From the NCBI GenBank assembly GCA_003062345.1, contig PQCO01000211.1, forward strand, positions 1 through 20,574: a DNA stretch of 20,574 bases, read 5' to 3'. Under the pieces are notes generated by a model. The model saw only the letters and a program-made list of their open reading frames with translations, did no database searches and was not told the DNA's origin. Of the stretch, positions 1-7,563 are shown one piece after another. Each line of letters starts with the position of its first letter. Positions within the stretch are counted from its first letter, which is position 1. Source of the stretch: Sedimenticola_A endophacoides. GTDB lineage: Bacteria > Pseudomonadota > Gammaproteobacteria > Chromatiales > Chromatiaceae. The position numbers and the translations under genes were made by a program.

Positions 1-47
1 CCGTCAACGGGGAGAAATCTCAGCGGTTCTTGGGTAGACTTGGACAT
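1..47 (-). CDS. Partial CDS, N-terminus only, unknown product
   Basis: An ATG on the minus strand at 47-45 opens a frame that stays open to the window edge, giving 15 residues that begin MSKSTQEPLRFLPVD. A Shine-Dalgarno-like GAGGT lies six bases upstream (minus strand, complement of 54-58). An extended -10 promoter sits further upstream (95-103). These three signals together make a real gene start likely. Too little protein is present to assign a function. It is divergent from the cyclase-like gene that begins near 196. Confidence 0.5.
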   Translation of the reverse strand, partial: MSKSTQEPLRFLPVD

Positions 48-90
48 GGGGCGACCTCGTTTAGCTTCACCGAAGCGTTTTTGGCGAAAT

Positions 91-109
91 ACCAATTATA
101 TCAATTGGT
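91..109. promoter_or_regulatory. Perfect inverted repeat, candidate operator
   Basis: The sequence ACCAATTATATCAATTGGT has two perfect seven-base arms around a five-base centre. It overlaps the -10 element of the leftward gene and sits between two divergent genes, the usual place for a dimeric repressor or activator site. I do not recognise it as a consensus for a named regulator. Confidence 0.4.
95..103 (-). promoter_or_regulatory. Extended -10 promoter for the leftward gene, inside a palindrome
   Basis: Read on the minus strand this is TGATATAAT, a perfect TGn plus TATAAT extended -10 element. No good -35 hexamer is visible at the usual spacing, which is acceptable for an extended -10 promoter. 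It would start transcription near 88 and give a leader of about 41 bases before the ATG at 47. That leader would contain a small hairpin, GCTTC/GAAGC with a three-base loop (64-76). The promoter lies inside the perfect inverted repeat at 91-109, so a protein bound there would block it. The assignment is from sequence only. Confidence 0.45.
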
Positions 110-195
110 TGAACGAGGTGCGCCCTTTTTTATGAATAATTCGGGTTAAAAACATTCTGCATTGGCAGCCGGACCGTGATGCGTTCGCCGCGCGG

Positions 196-2442
196 TTGCG
201 CCTGCGCAGGGAGTTTACCCCTTTGCTCAATTCTCTCCCCCGGGGGATTGATAATATCCATGTCGATGTACTGCTCAGCTCGGAGTTCACCGGGCGGGCG
301 GAGCTGCTGGTCCGGCATCTGATGCAGTATGACATCGCGGTCAATTACTGGGGGGAGTCCCCGGTACCGCCAAAACAATCTGATTTGAACGCCCTGCTCA
401 ATGCCTACTCCGCGATGATGGAGGGGGCTCTCCAGCAGGCGAGCAAGACCCGTGGCGTGGAGTTGATCCAGTTGCTGCAGTTCTCCGTGGTCAAATTTCT
501 ATTGCAGCAGGTTCGCACCCAGTTCAGGGCGTTCAGGGAGCAGGTGAAGAGCGCGGGTTCCCCTCATGGTGAACACTCGACCACTCAGTCGGTGCGTGCG
601 CACGAGCGGCTGGTGGTACTCTCCCGGCAGGAGCCGACGATACTCTATCGCATCAACCAATACCTGTTCCGAGAGTTGTTCAAGCTGGAGAACGCCAGAT
701 TGAGCAAGCTGCGCAAGTCACTCCTTGGAAGCGCCTGGCCGGTCCATCGCGCGGTTCTGTTCAATCCGGTGCTGACCCTGCCGTCACTCTGGGTCGATGA
801 ACTGCTGATCAAGCACTATACCCCGCTGGCCTTCGATCGTAATGATCCGGATCGATTCGCAAGGATTAACCGGCTGGTACTGGAGCCGTTCGCCTCTTAT
901 CTGCCCGACTGCTCCCAACCCCGGCAGACGTCCGGTACGGAGGCCGATCGCAGTGAGTTGGTGATTTTGGATAATCCTGGTCAGATGCGGCGCAGCATGG
1001 CCCAGGTGGAGATCGAGAGGATCCTGCGCCCCGCACTGCGGGCCGATGAGTTTGAACGTGGTCAGGGATCCTGGCTGGACGTTCCTGAAAACATCGACCT
1101 TGTCCTCTATGGCGGGATGCATGAAGACGAGGGGGAACGGCAGAAGTGGGATAAATACCGCGCCCACTTGAGAAAGCAGATATACAACCGGTTCAAGCGC
1201 AATGGTCTGGAACAGGAGATTATGGCCAATCATGCTGCCGCCAGCCTGTATGGAAAGCTTGAACAGCAGCTTCCGGTGAGGCTAATCGGGCAGTATCTGA
1301 GCGGCGCCATTAAGCGTAAGGACATGCAGCGGCGTCTCTCCACCATGCAGTCGGTCAAGGATGCAGCGCAGGTGTTGCCGCAACTGGATGCGGCGCTCTC
1401 GGCGCTGCGCTCGACGCCTGTCGAGCTGCGTCAGAAACGGGTGTTCAGTTTTCTGCGACACTTCGTTCAGTTACGGCGGGATCTCAAGCTGGGCTATCAG
1501 GCGCACCTGGCCATGGGCCAGATTCGCTTGCTGACAGAGGCCAACGAGATCACGCTGTCGAGCAACAACAAGACGCTGCATCACTTCTCGTCGAAGGCCC
1601 AGACACAGGGCTCGCCCCAGACCATTCGCAATCATGTGATTCTGAAGGCCGATGTACGCGGTTCCACCGCAATGATCAGCAAGCTGCGCAGCAAGGATCT
1701 CAACCCGGCCACCCACTTCAGCCTCAATTTTTTCGACCCCATTACCAAGCTGCTGGCCGCCTACGGCGCCAAGAAGGTGTTTGTGGAGGGGGATGCGGTG
1801 ATCCTCAGCGTATTCGAGTACGAGGATACTCCCTATCAGTGGATGTGCGTCTCCCACGCCTGCGGCCTGGCGGTGGATATCCTGCGGGTGATCGACCGAC
1901 AAAATACCCAGAACCGGAAATATGGCTTGCCTCCCCTGGAGCTTGGATTGGGCATCGCTTTCAGCGATCAGCCACCCACCTTTCTCTACGACGGTGAACA
2001 GCAGATCATGATTTCTCCGGCGATCAACCGCTCGGACCAGCTCTCCTCCTGCTCGTCGGCCCTGCGCAAGTCACCCCTGGGCAAGGGACTGGGGCGGGGG
2101 GTGGAGGTCTATGTGCCCATCGATCAATCGCTTATCGACAAGCAGACCAGTGACCGACTGGTGCGCTATAACGTCAACGGAATAGAGCTCGACGCCCCTG
2201 CGTTTTACAAGCTCAAGTCCGAGCTGGTACTGCGCGAGGCCGAGGCGGATGCGACCGGCCGCTATCTGGTTGGGCGGTTTCCCGACCTGGAGGGCCGGAT
2301 GCACGGTCTGGTGGTGCGCGAGGCGATGGTGCTCAACTGGGACGGCGCGCGGGCTGCGGGAGAGGAGAGCCGGGGACGGCGTTTTTATGAGGTGATTGCC
2401 GACCAGACGCGAATCCGCTCCCTGCTGGGGCGCGAGGTGTGA
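196..2442 (+). CDS. Class III adenylate/guanylate cyclase-like domain protein
   Basis: The frame encodes 748 residues from a TTG start. The C-terminal part resembles a class III nucleotide cyclase catalytic domain. ADVRGST contains D486, and VEGDAV contains D533, matching the two metal-binding aspartates. PAINRSDQL (N611) matches the usual VNLAARL segment, but the transition-state arginine is replaced by Q615, so activity is uncertain. Residues 1 to about 450 form a largely helical region that I do not recognise. No signal peptide or membrane segment is seen, so a cytoplasmic location is likely. The start is uncertain: the reading stays protein-like upstream of 196 back to a stop at 133-135, there is no in-frame ATG until residue 43, and the TTG lacks a clear ribosome binding site. 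An ATG at 132 would be in frame if one G of the GGG at 143-145 were absent. Confidence 0.7.
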   Translation: MRLRREFTPLLNSLPRGIDNIHVDVLLSSEFTGRAELLVRHLMQYDIAVNYWGESPVPPKQSDLNALLNAYSAMMEGALQQASKTRGVELIQLLQFSVVKFLLQQVRTQFRAFREQVKSAGSPHGEHSTTQSVRAHERLVVLSRQEPTILYRINQYLFRELFKLENARLSKLRKSLLGSAWPVHRAVLFNPVLTLPSLWVDELLIKHYTPLAFDRNDPDRFARINRLVLEPFASYLPDCSQPRQTSGTEADRSELVILDNPGQMRRSMAQVEIERILRPALRADEFERGQGSWLDVPENIDLVLYGGMHEDEGERQKWDKYRAHLRKQIYNRFKRNGLEQEIMANHAAASLYGKLEQQLPVRLIGQYLSGAIKRKDMQRRLSTMQSVKDAAQVLPQLDAALSALRSTPVELRQKRVFSFLRHFVQLRRDLKLGYQAHLAMGQIRLLTEANEITLSSNNKTLHHFSSKAQTQGSPQTIRNHVILKADVRGSTAMISKLRSKDLNPATHFSLNFFDPITKLLAAYGAKKVFVEGDAVILSVFEYEDTPYQWMCVSHACGLAVDILRVIDRQNTQNRKYGLPPLELGLGIAFSDQPPTFLYDGEQQIMISPAINRSDQLSSCSSALRKSPLGKGLGRGVEVYVPIDQSLIDKQTSDRLVRYNVNGIELDAPAFYKLKSELVLREAEADATGRYLVGRFPDLEGRMHGLVVREAMVLNWDGARAAGEESRGRRFYEVIADQTRIRSLLGREV

Positions 2443-2454
2443 GCCCGGGTGGTC

Positions 2455-2471
2455 CGGCGGCCGCGCCGCCG
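2455..2471. terminator. GC-rich hairpin between convergent genes
   Basis: CGGCGGC-CGC-GCCGCCG is a perfect seven-pair stem with a three-base loop, placed between the stop codons of the cyclase-like gene and slt. It could mark transcript ends for both genes. Neither side has a proper T-run, so it is at best a weak or Rho-assisted terminator. Confidence 0.35.
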
Positions 2472-2502
2472 ATCGGTTTGGGTCTGGGTGAGGTGATGCG
2501 GG

Positions 2503-4503
2503 TCAGGTACCCTCGCCAGATTCCGGGGTGGTTTGCGGCCGGGGTGATTGTGCCACCATGTCCTGCGCAAGCGGTTTCACCGGCGGCATGCGCTCGCTCA
2601 GGCGCAACGGCTGTTTTCCCCTCCGGCTGTCGTAGATGACCGCATAGGCCATTACCCGCTGGGTGTAGGAGCGGGTCTCGGTGAATGGGATGGTCTCAAT
2701 CCACAGGTCGGGGGCGGTGGTCTGCTCGGGCAGCCATGTCTTCACCCGGTTGGGTCCGGCGTTGTAGGCGGCGGTGGCCAGCACCTGGTTATTGTCCAGC
2801 CCCTCGGAGATCATTCGCAGGTAGTGGGTGCCGAGGGTGATGTTGGTGAGCGGGTCGAACAGGTCGCCCTTGGTGACCTTTCCCAGCTTCATCTTTTTCG
2901 CCACATAACGGGCTGTTGCGGGCATCAGCTGCATCAGGCCGCGGGCGCCGCTCGGGGAGACCGCGTCGTGGGAGAAAGCGCTCTCCTGGCGCACCACGGC
3001 GTAGACCCAGGAGTCGTCCAGCTTCTGGTTCAGGGCCTTGGCCGTGATATGGCGTGCGTGCTGCAGGGGGAAACGCAGCTCCAGGTCGTCCCAGTGCTTG
3101 GTTCGGGCCAGGGTGAAGATGGCGCGGTCGTGCCACTGCCAGGATTGCGCCAGCTTGGCCGCCGCCTGCAGCTGTTCCCGCTCCATCCCGGTGGTGACCA
3201 GGCTCCACTCGCGGCGGGCGTCGAGGTAGCGGTCGAGGTGCAGCAGCTCTCGGGCGCGGGCCACTCCGGGCAGCCGTGCGACGCCCTCGATCAGGGCCTG
3301 CTCCAGCAGCAGTGGGGTGTGGGTCAGATGGTAGTCGCTGCCGAGCAGATCGGCGGCGAGGAAGCCGTGATAAGAGCGCTCGCCTGCCAGACGCCGCAGG
3401 AGCGCCTCGGCGGCCTCGTCCTCCCCCAACTCCCGGAGGACGCGGGCCCGCCAGTAGCGCCAGCGTTCGCTCTCCCCGAGCCGTTTCGGCAGGGCCTCGA
3501 TCCAGCCCCGGGCCTGGAGCCACTGCCGCTGCTGCAGGGCCAGGCGCAGGCGGGTCTCGTGCAGCCGCTGGTCGGTGGTCGTCGGCGCGAAGCTGTCAAG
3601 CCAGGTGATCGCCTCGGGGTGGTTTCGTGCCGCCAGCCGAAGACCCAGGGCGCGCCGGGCGCGGTAGCGCTCTCCCTCGTCCAGCAGATCCGGCAGTTGG
3701 GTGGTGTGCCAGAGCCGCAGCGCCTGTTGCGGGTCCCGGGCGGCCAGGCGGCTGAATCCGTGCAGGGCGATCCGCCCGCCCTGGGGTGACGCCGCAAGCG
3801 CCTTGAGGTGACCTGCGAGCCGCGCCGGATCGCGGTGGATCTCCACCCAGCGCCCCAACCGCGGTTGTTGGCCGGTGGGCAGCGAGCGGCCGAGATAGCG
3901 GGCCAGCCGGGTGTTGTTGCGCTCCATCGCCAGGGCGATACGCTGCCACACCAGCGTCTCACTCTTGCCGCCGTTGTCACTCCAGGTCTTGAATACCGGG
4001 TCGCACGCCTTGGGCTGCGATTCACCGTGCAGCCAGACGGCTTTTACCAGCGGCATGGCGCGGGAGAGCTGGCCGGTATTGATCAGGGCGTTGATGTAGT
4101 GGCAGTGCCGTTCGGTATCGCTGCCGGAGCGGTAGAAGCGCAGGTAGTCGCGCCACCGGCCGTGCCGGGCCAACTGCTCCAGCCAAACGTTGCGCAGCAG
4201 CCCGGCCAGGGGGGTGTCGGCGTGCTGGGTGAGGAAGCGCTCGATCTCTTCGGAGGAGGCCCGGACGAGATCGCCCCGCAGGCGCCGGTACTCCAGATAG
4301 GGCAGGAGAGGGTAGTCGCTCAGCCCGCGCAGCAGTTGCCGGTAGCGCGCGTCCTTCCTGGCGTCGAGCGCCTGTTCGGCCGCCAGGAAGTCGGTGCGCT
4401 GCCGCGCCAGTTCGGCCTCATCCGGTGCGGCGCTCCGGACGGGAGGGACAGCCAGCAACAGGGCCAGGAGCAGGATTGGCCGGGTATGGCGCGGGTTGGG
4501 CAT
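2503..4503 (-). CDS. slt: Soluble lytic murein transglycosylase (Slt70 family)
   Basis: The product is 666 residues, close to E. coli Slt70 (about 645). Enzymes of this family cleave the MurNAc-GlcNAc bond of peptidoglycan to give 1,6-anhydro products in the periplasm. The N-terminus has a signal peptide: arginines, then ILLLALLLAVPPV, with likely cleavage near S24-A26. Residues about 30-450 are alpha-helical, fitting the ring-shaped superhelical domain. The catalytic domain holds the RQES motif with the predicted catalytic E507, then GARGLMQLMPATA and AAYNAGPNRVKTW. The ATG at 4503 was chosen because the signal peptide begins there; the open frame runs to 4869 but would overlap the divergent phosphatase gene. 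No clear ribosome binding site precedes this ATG. It converges on the cyclase-like gene. Confidence 0.9.
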   Translation of the reverse strand: MPNPRHTRPILLLALLLAVPPVRSAAPDEAELARQRTDFLAAEQALDARKDARYRQLLRGLSDYPLLPYLEYRRLRGDLVRASSEEIERFLTQHADTPLAGLLRNVWLEQLARHGRWRDYLRFYRSGSDTERHCHYINALINTGQLSRAMPLVKAVWLHGESQPKACDPVFKTWSDNGGKSETLVWQRIALAMERNNTRLARYLGRSLPTGQQPRLGRWVEIHRDPARLAGHLKALAASPQGGRIALHGFSRLAARDPQQALRLWHTTQLPDLLDEGERYRARRALGLRLAARNHPEAITWLDSFAPTTTDQRLHETRLRLALQQRQWLQARGWIEALPKRLGESERWRYWRARVLRELGEDEAAEALLRRLAGERSYHGFLAADLLGSDYHLTHTPLLLEQALIEGVARLPGVARARELLHLDRYLDARREWSLVTTGMEREQLQAAAKLAQSWQWHDRAIFTLARTKHWDDLELRFPLQHARHITAKALNQKLDDSWVYAVVRQESAFSHDAVSPSGARGLMQLMPATARYVAKKMKLGKVTKGDLFDPLTNITLGTHYLRMISEGLDNNQVLATAAYNAGPNRVKTWLPEQTTAPDLWIETIPFTETRSYTQRVMAYAVIYDSRRGKQPLRLSERMPPVKPLAQDMVAQSPRPQTTPESGEGT

Positions 4504-4629
4504 GGGTTCGGCTTGGGGGTTGTGTGCCTCATGGGAGCTTAGGACAGGTAAGTGGTCCGGGGCAAGGGGAATCGGGCCGGGAAGGCTGGCGTGGTTGTGC
4601 TGTCCCGGGGAATTGGAGATGATGCCGGG

Positions 4630-5469
4630 ATGAGTGAAGCTATCGAGACCGGTGTACCCCCAGGTCCGCCGGAGAGCGCATCCCTGCAGCCGTTGGTGAA
4701 GGAGGTGGCGCGGCAGGAGATCATGTCGCGCTATCTGCGCGTGGCGTCGCGCCGCAAGAGTGATGGGTCGCTGGTGACCGACGCCGACCTCGCCGCCCAG
4801 GACGCTATGCGCCGGCACCTGAGCGCCCTGTGGCCGGAGATTCCCCTGCTCGGCGAGGAGATGACGCACGGGACGCAGCAGCGGATCTTTTCGGAGGGGC
4901 TCTATTGGTGCCTCGACCCCCTGGACGGCACCACCAATTTTTCCAATGGCATCCCTTTCTTCGGGCTCTCTCTGGCCCTGGTGAGGGAGGGCCGGGTTAC
5001 CCTCGGGGTGGTCTACGACCCGGTGCGCGAGGAGTGCTTTCGGGCCGACCGGGGGGGTGGGGCCTGGCTCAATGACCGGCCGTTGCGGCTATCCGGGGCG
5101 CCCCTGGCGCTTGCCGAATGTGTTGCGCTGGTCGATCTCAAGCGCCTCTCTCCGTCATTGGTCAGGCGTTTGGCGGGCGGGCCTCCGTACCGCTCCCAGC
5201 GCAGCCTCGGGGCGGTGACGCTGGAGTGGTGCTGGATGGCGGCGGGGCGCTGTCAGCTCTATCTGCATGGCGCGCAAAAGCCCTGGGACTATGCGGCCGG
5301 TCACCTGATCTTCCAGGAGGCGGGTGGGGTCGGTTGTCTGTTCGAGGCGCTGGGCCGCGAGTGCAACGCCCCCGCCAGCCGACTTGGACCCCAGGCCGCG
5401 ATCGGGGCCCCGAGCCGGGGTCTGCTGCGCCAGTGGCAGGAGTGGTTGGGTGCGGAGGAGGCCGATTGA
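4630..5469 (+). CDS. Inositol monophosphatase family protein
   Basis: The 279-residue product carries the full metal site of the family: GEE (E76), DPLDGTTNF (D96 and D99) and WDYAAG (D220), plus VTDADL near the N-terminus. These Mg2+-dependent phosphatases hydrolyse inositol phosphates, histidinol phosphate, fructose 1,6-bisphosphate or PAP, depending on subfamily. Sequence alone does not settle the substrate; SuhB-like is the default reading. In an autotroph a sugar-bisphosphatase or histidinol-phosphatase role is also possible. The ATG at 4630 follows GGAG at 4615-4618 (about 11 bases). The frame is open back to 4552, but the extra N-terminus is basic, low in complexity and outside the family's usual length. 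It is divergent from slt with 126 bases between. Confidence 0.87.
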   Translation: MSEAIETGVPPGPPESASLQPLVKEVARQEIMSRYLRVASRRKSDGSLVTDADLAAQDAMRRHLSALWPEIPLLGEEMTHGTQQRIFSEGLYWCLDPLDGTTNFSNGIPFFGLSLALVREGRVTLGVVYDPVREECFRADRGGGAWLNDRPLRLSGAPLALAECVALVDLKRLSPSLVRRLAGGPPYRSQRSLGAVTLEWCWMAAGRCQLYLHGAQKPWDYAAGHLIFQEAGGVGCLFEALGRECNAPASRLGPQAAIGAPSRGLLRQWQEWLGAEEAD

Positions 5470-5822
5470 CGGGCACGGTGCCGTTCCCCCCGGCATCCCG
5501 GTTGGCGGTGGTCGGGTGTAGGTGCGCTGCCGGTACTTTCGGCGCGTGCCCCAATGCACCATGGTGCGTTCTACGGCCGCACGGCCCTTGATTTTTCGGA
5601 AATCGGCCGCACTGATCTGACAGTGTGCCCTGAAATCACCCCGGAGCGGGAGGCGTGCACGGACCATGCGTGGCAACGGTTGCGACACGGCATTCCCACG
5701 TCCGGAAACAGCCTCCCCCCGCTCCACGGGATGCGCGCGCGGAGCTGGGGGCGGGCGGCACTGTGGCGCGATGTGACGAATAACCCGAAACCGGGCCGTA
5801 TCCACGGCCTGAGGGAGTAGTG
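5470..5822. other. 353-base non-coding gap with a perfect palindrome
   Basis: No convincing gene is present; the open frames here are shadows with unusual composition. The gap contains the perfect 12-base palindrome GCACCATGGTGC (5556-5567), extended by AA/TT outside one T-G mismatch (5553-5570). A short GGCC-GCAC-GGCC hairpin at about 5575-5586 is followed by a T-rich stretch (TTGATTTTTC) and might end the phosphatase transcript. A promoter for the Sel1 gene must lie here unless it is cotranscribed, but I cannot point to convincing -35 and -10 boxes. Confidence 0.4.
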
Positions 5823-6266
5823 ATGAGTAAAGAGAGCGAACAGTTCGATATGGAGCTGAGCACCGGAATCGGGGCCTTCGAGTCGAAACACTTCGCCACC
5901 GCGGCCCAGACCCTCTCCCCCCTGGCCGAGCAGGGCAATCCAGAGGCCCAGTACCGGATGGCGATCATGGCCCAGAACGGTCTGGGCATGACGGTCAACG
6001 AACTGCTCGCCTACAAGTACATGAAGGCGGCGGCCGAGGCGGGGATGCCCCTGGCCGAGCACGGCCTGGGTTTCATGTATCTGGAGGGGGAGTGCGTGGA
6101 AAAGAGTCCCGCCAAGGCCCTGGAGTGGTTTCGCAAGGCGGCGGATCAGGGGATGATCGGCTCCCTGACCACCATGGCCATGATGTACCAGCAGGGCAAC
6201 GGCGTGGAGGCCGACCCCGAGGAGGCACGGCGGCTCTACCGGCTGGCCGGGTTCGACGAGATGTAG
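5823..6266 (+). CDS. Small Sel1-repeat (TPR-like) protein
   Basis: The 147-residue product contains about three Sel1-like repeats, near residues 38-72, 74-109 and 110-143. Signature segments are AEQGNPEAQYRMA, AEAGMPLAEHGLGFMY and AADQGMIGSLTTMAMMY. Such repeats form helical scaffolds for protein-protein contacts, so the partner rather than a reaction defines the role. There is no signal peptide, so it is probably cytoplasmic. The ATG at 5823 follows GGGAG (5813-5817) at good spacing; a GTG directly before it (5820) is the less likely start. It stands alone between the phosphatase gene and the convergent DAHP synthase gene. No specific function can be assigned. Confidence 0.82.
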   Translation: MSKESEQFDMELSTGIGAFESKHFATAAQTLSPLAEQGNPEAQYRMAIMAQNGLGMTVNELLAYKYMKAAAEAGMPLAEHGLGFMYLEGECVEKSPAKALEWFRKAADQGMIGSLTTMAMMYQQGNGVEADPEEARRLYRLAGFDEM

Positions 6267-6304
6267 CCCGCACCGCTTGCCGGACAGCGCTCGGGTGTCA
6301 TCCG

Positions 6305-6322
6305 ACCGGGCCCGGCGGTTTT
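6305..6322 (+). terminator. Weak terminator-like hairpin after the Sel1 gene
   Basis: ACCG-GGCCCGG-CGGT followed by TTTT lies 39 bases after the Sel1 stop codon. The stem is only four pairs, although the loop is itself GC-rich and can pair in other ways. It has the right position and a short T-run but is weak. Confidence 0.25.
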
Positions 6323-6402
6323 CTCAACAAGCGTATAGCGTAACACCTGGTTTCGGGTGCTCGGGTTCATCCGGCGAGCGGTGTGGGCAGGGGCGTGTCG
6401 CT

Positions 6403-7452
6403 CTATTGGCACTCCCGGCGCACTCTTACCGCCTCGGCCAGTTCCCGCAGCAGCGGTTCGCTGTCCTCCCAGCTGATGCAGGCATCGGTGATGCTCTGTC
6501 CGTAGACCAGATCCTGGTCGGCACGCCAGTCCTGGCGGCCGGCGACCAGAAAACTCTCGATCATGGCACCGATGATGCGGCGGTCACCGCGGGCGATCTG
6601 GCCGGCGACGTCACGCCCCACGTCAAGCTGTTTCTGGGGACGCTTGCGGGAGTTGGCGTGGCTGAAGTCGATCATCAGCCGGGGCTTGAATCCGGCCGCC
6701 TCCATCTCCTCGGCGGCGATGTTGACGCTTTCGGTATCGTAGTTGGGGCGGGTGCCCCCACGCAGGATGACATGGCAGTCATCGTTGCCGTTGGTGGCGA
6801 AGATGGCGGAGCTGCCCTCCTTGGTCACCGACAGAAAATGGTGCGGCTGGGAGGCGGAACGGATGGCGTCGAGGGCGATCCTGAGGGTGCCGTTTTTGAA
6901 GCCGACCGGGCAGGAGAGGCCGGAGGAGAGTTCACGGTGGCCCTGGCTCTCGGTGGTGCGGGCGCCGATGGCGCCCCAGCTGATCATGTCGGCCACGTAC
7001 TGGGGGCTGATCAGGTCCAGGTATTCGGTGCCCGCAGGCAGCCCCAGGTTATTGATGTCGAGCAGCAGCCGGCGCGCCAGGTGCAGCCCCTTGTTGATGT
7101 GGAAGGTACTGTCCAGGTCGGGGTCGTTGATCAGGCCCTTCCAGCCGACGGTGGTGCGCGGCTTCTCGAAATAGACCCGCATCACGATCAGCAGATCCTG
7201 CCGCAGCTCCTGTTGCAGTACCTTGAGCCGGGCGGCGTAGTCGCGCGCCGCGTTGGGGTCGTGCACCGAGCAGGGGCCGATGATCACCAGCAGGCGGTCG
7301 TCTTCGTCATGCAGGATGCGGTGGATCTCCTGGCGGGCGTTATAGACGGTGTGGGCGGCCGTGTCCGTCAGCGGCAGGCCGGCCTGAAGCTGGGCCGGGG
7401 GGATGAGTTCTTTGATGGCGCGTATGCGCAGGTCGTCTGTTTGCGGTTTCAT
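6403..7452 (-). CDS. aroG: 3-deoxy-7-phosphoheptulonate (DAHP) synthase, class I
   Basis: The 349-residue product matches the AroF/AroG/AroH family, which condenses PEP and erythrose 4-phosphate as the first step of aromatic amino acid synthesis in the cytoplasm. Visible motifs are GPCSVHD (59-65, with the metal ligand C61), RVYFEKPRTTVGWKG (92-106), GARTTESQ (163-170), CPVGFKNGT (181-189) and DFSHANS (261-267, H264). E298 and D322 fit the remaining metal ligands. The N-terminal extension of about 50 residues is the usual one in feedback-regulated enzymes; which aromatic amino acid inhibits this one cannot be read, so the symbol could equally be aroF or aroH. The ATG at 7452 fits the family start although no Shine-Dalgarno is visible. 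A TATAAT lies upstream at 7482-7487. Confidence 0.92.
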   Translation of the reverse strand: MKPQTDDLRIRAIKELIPPAQLQAGLPLTDTAAHTVYNARQEIHRILHDEDDRLLVIIGPCSVHDPNAARDYAARLKVLQQELRQDLLIVMRVYFEKPRTTVGWKGLINDPDLDSTFHINKGLHLARRLLLDINNLGLPAGTEYLDLISPQYVADMISWGAIGARTTESQGHRELSSGLSCPVGFKNGTLRIALDAIRSASQPHHFLSVTKEGSSAIFATNGNDDCHVILRGGTRPNYDTESVNIAAEEMEAAGFKPRLMIDFSHANSRKRPQKQLDVGRDVAGQIARGDRRIIGAMIESFLVAGRQDWRADQDLVYGQSITDACISWEDSEPLLRELAEAVRVRRECQ

Positions 7453-7481
7453 GGCTGCCGGGGAAATATGGAAAAGTGCCG

Positions 7482-7487
7482 ATTATA
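7482..7487 (-). promoter_or_regulatory. Candidate -10 box for the DAHP synthase gene
   Basis: The minus strand reads TATAAT, a perfect -10 hexamer, 30 bases upstream of the ATG at 7452. The hexamer 17 bases further upstream is CTGGCG, a poor -35, so the promoter may be modest or activator-dependent. The implied leader is only about 25 bases and lacks a purine-rich ribosome binding site. Confidence 0.45.
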
Positions 7488-7563
7488 GCGTCCTATACTA
7501 ATAGCGCCAGTCGGGCGGTGTTTATCTTCTGGGCCGTGGATGGGCGGCGGGGGTGAATTTGCC

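Larger units (their letters stand above)
49..125. repeat. Long-range inverted repeat with a ribosome binding site on each arm
   Basis: GGGCG-ACCTCGTT (49-61) pairs with AACGAGGTGCGCCC (112-125): 13 base pairs with one bulged base at 120. Between the arms are two further perfect hairpins (64-76 and 91-109), so a full transcript could fold as a three-way junction. Each arm carries a GAGGT sequence pointing outward, one ahead of the leftward ATG at 47 and one ahead of a rightward ATG at 132. On the plus strand the stem is followed directly by six T. It may be a translational control element, a terminator for rightward transcription, or a duplicated leader. Confidence 0.45.

Noticed and set aside
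2439..2639. A short plus-strand frame (66 codons) after the cyclase-like gene
   Set aside because: It overlaps the 3' end of slt, is Pro/Ala-rich and has no family resemblance or ribosome binding site.
5553..5570. The palindrome GCACCATGGTGC as an NtrC binding site
   Set aside because: The NtrC consensus has seven bases between GCAC and GTGC; here there are four.
5648..5720. TGGCAACGGTTGC as a sigma-54 promoter upstream of the Sel1 gene
   Set aside because: The GG and GC elements are two bases closer than sigma-54 requires.
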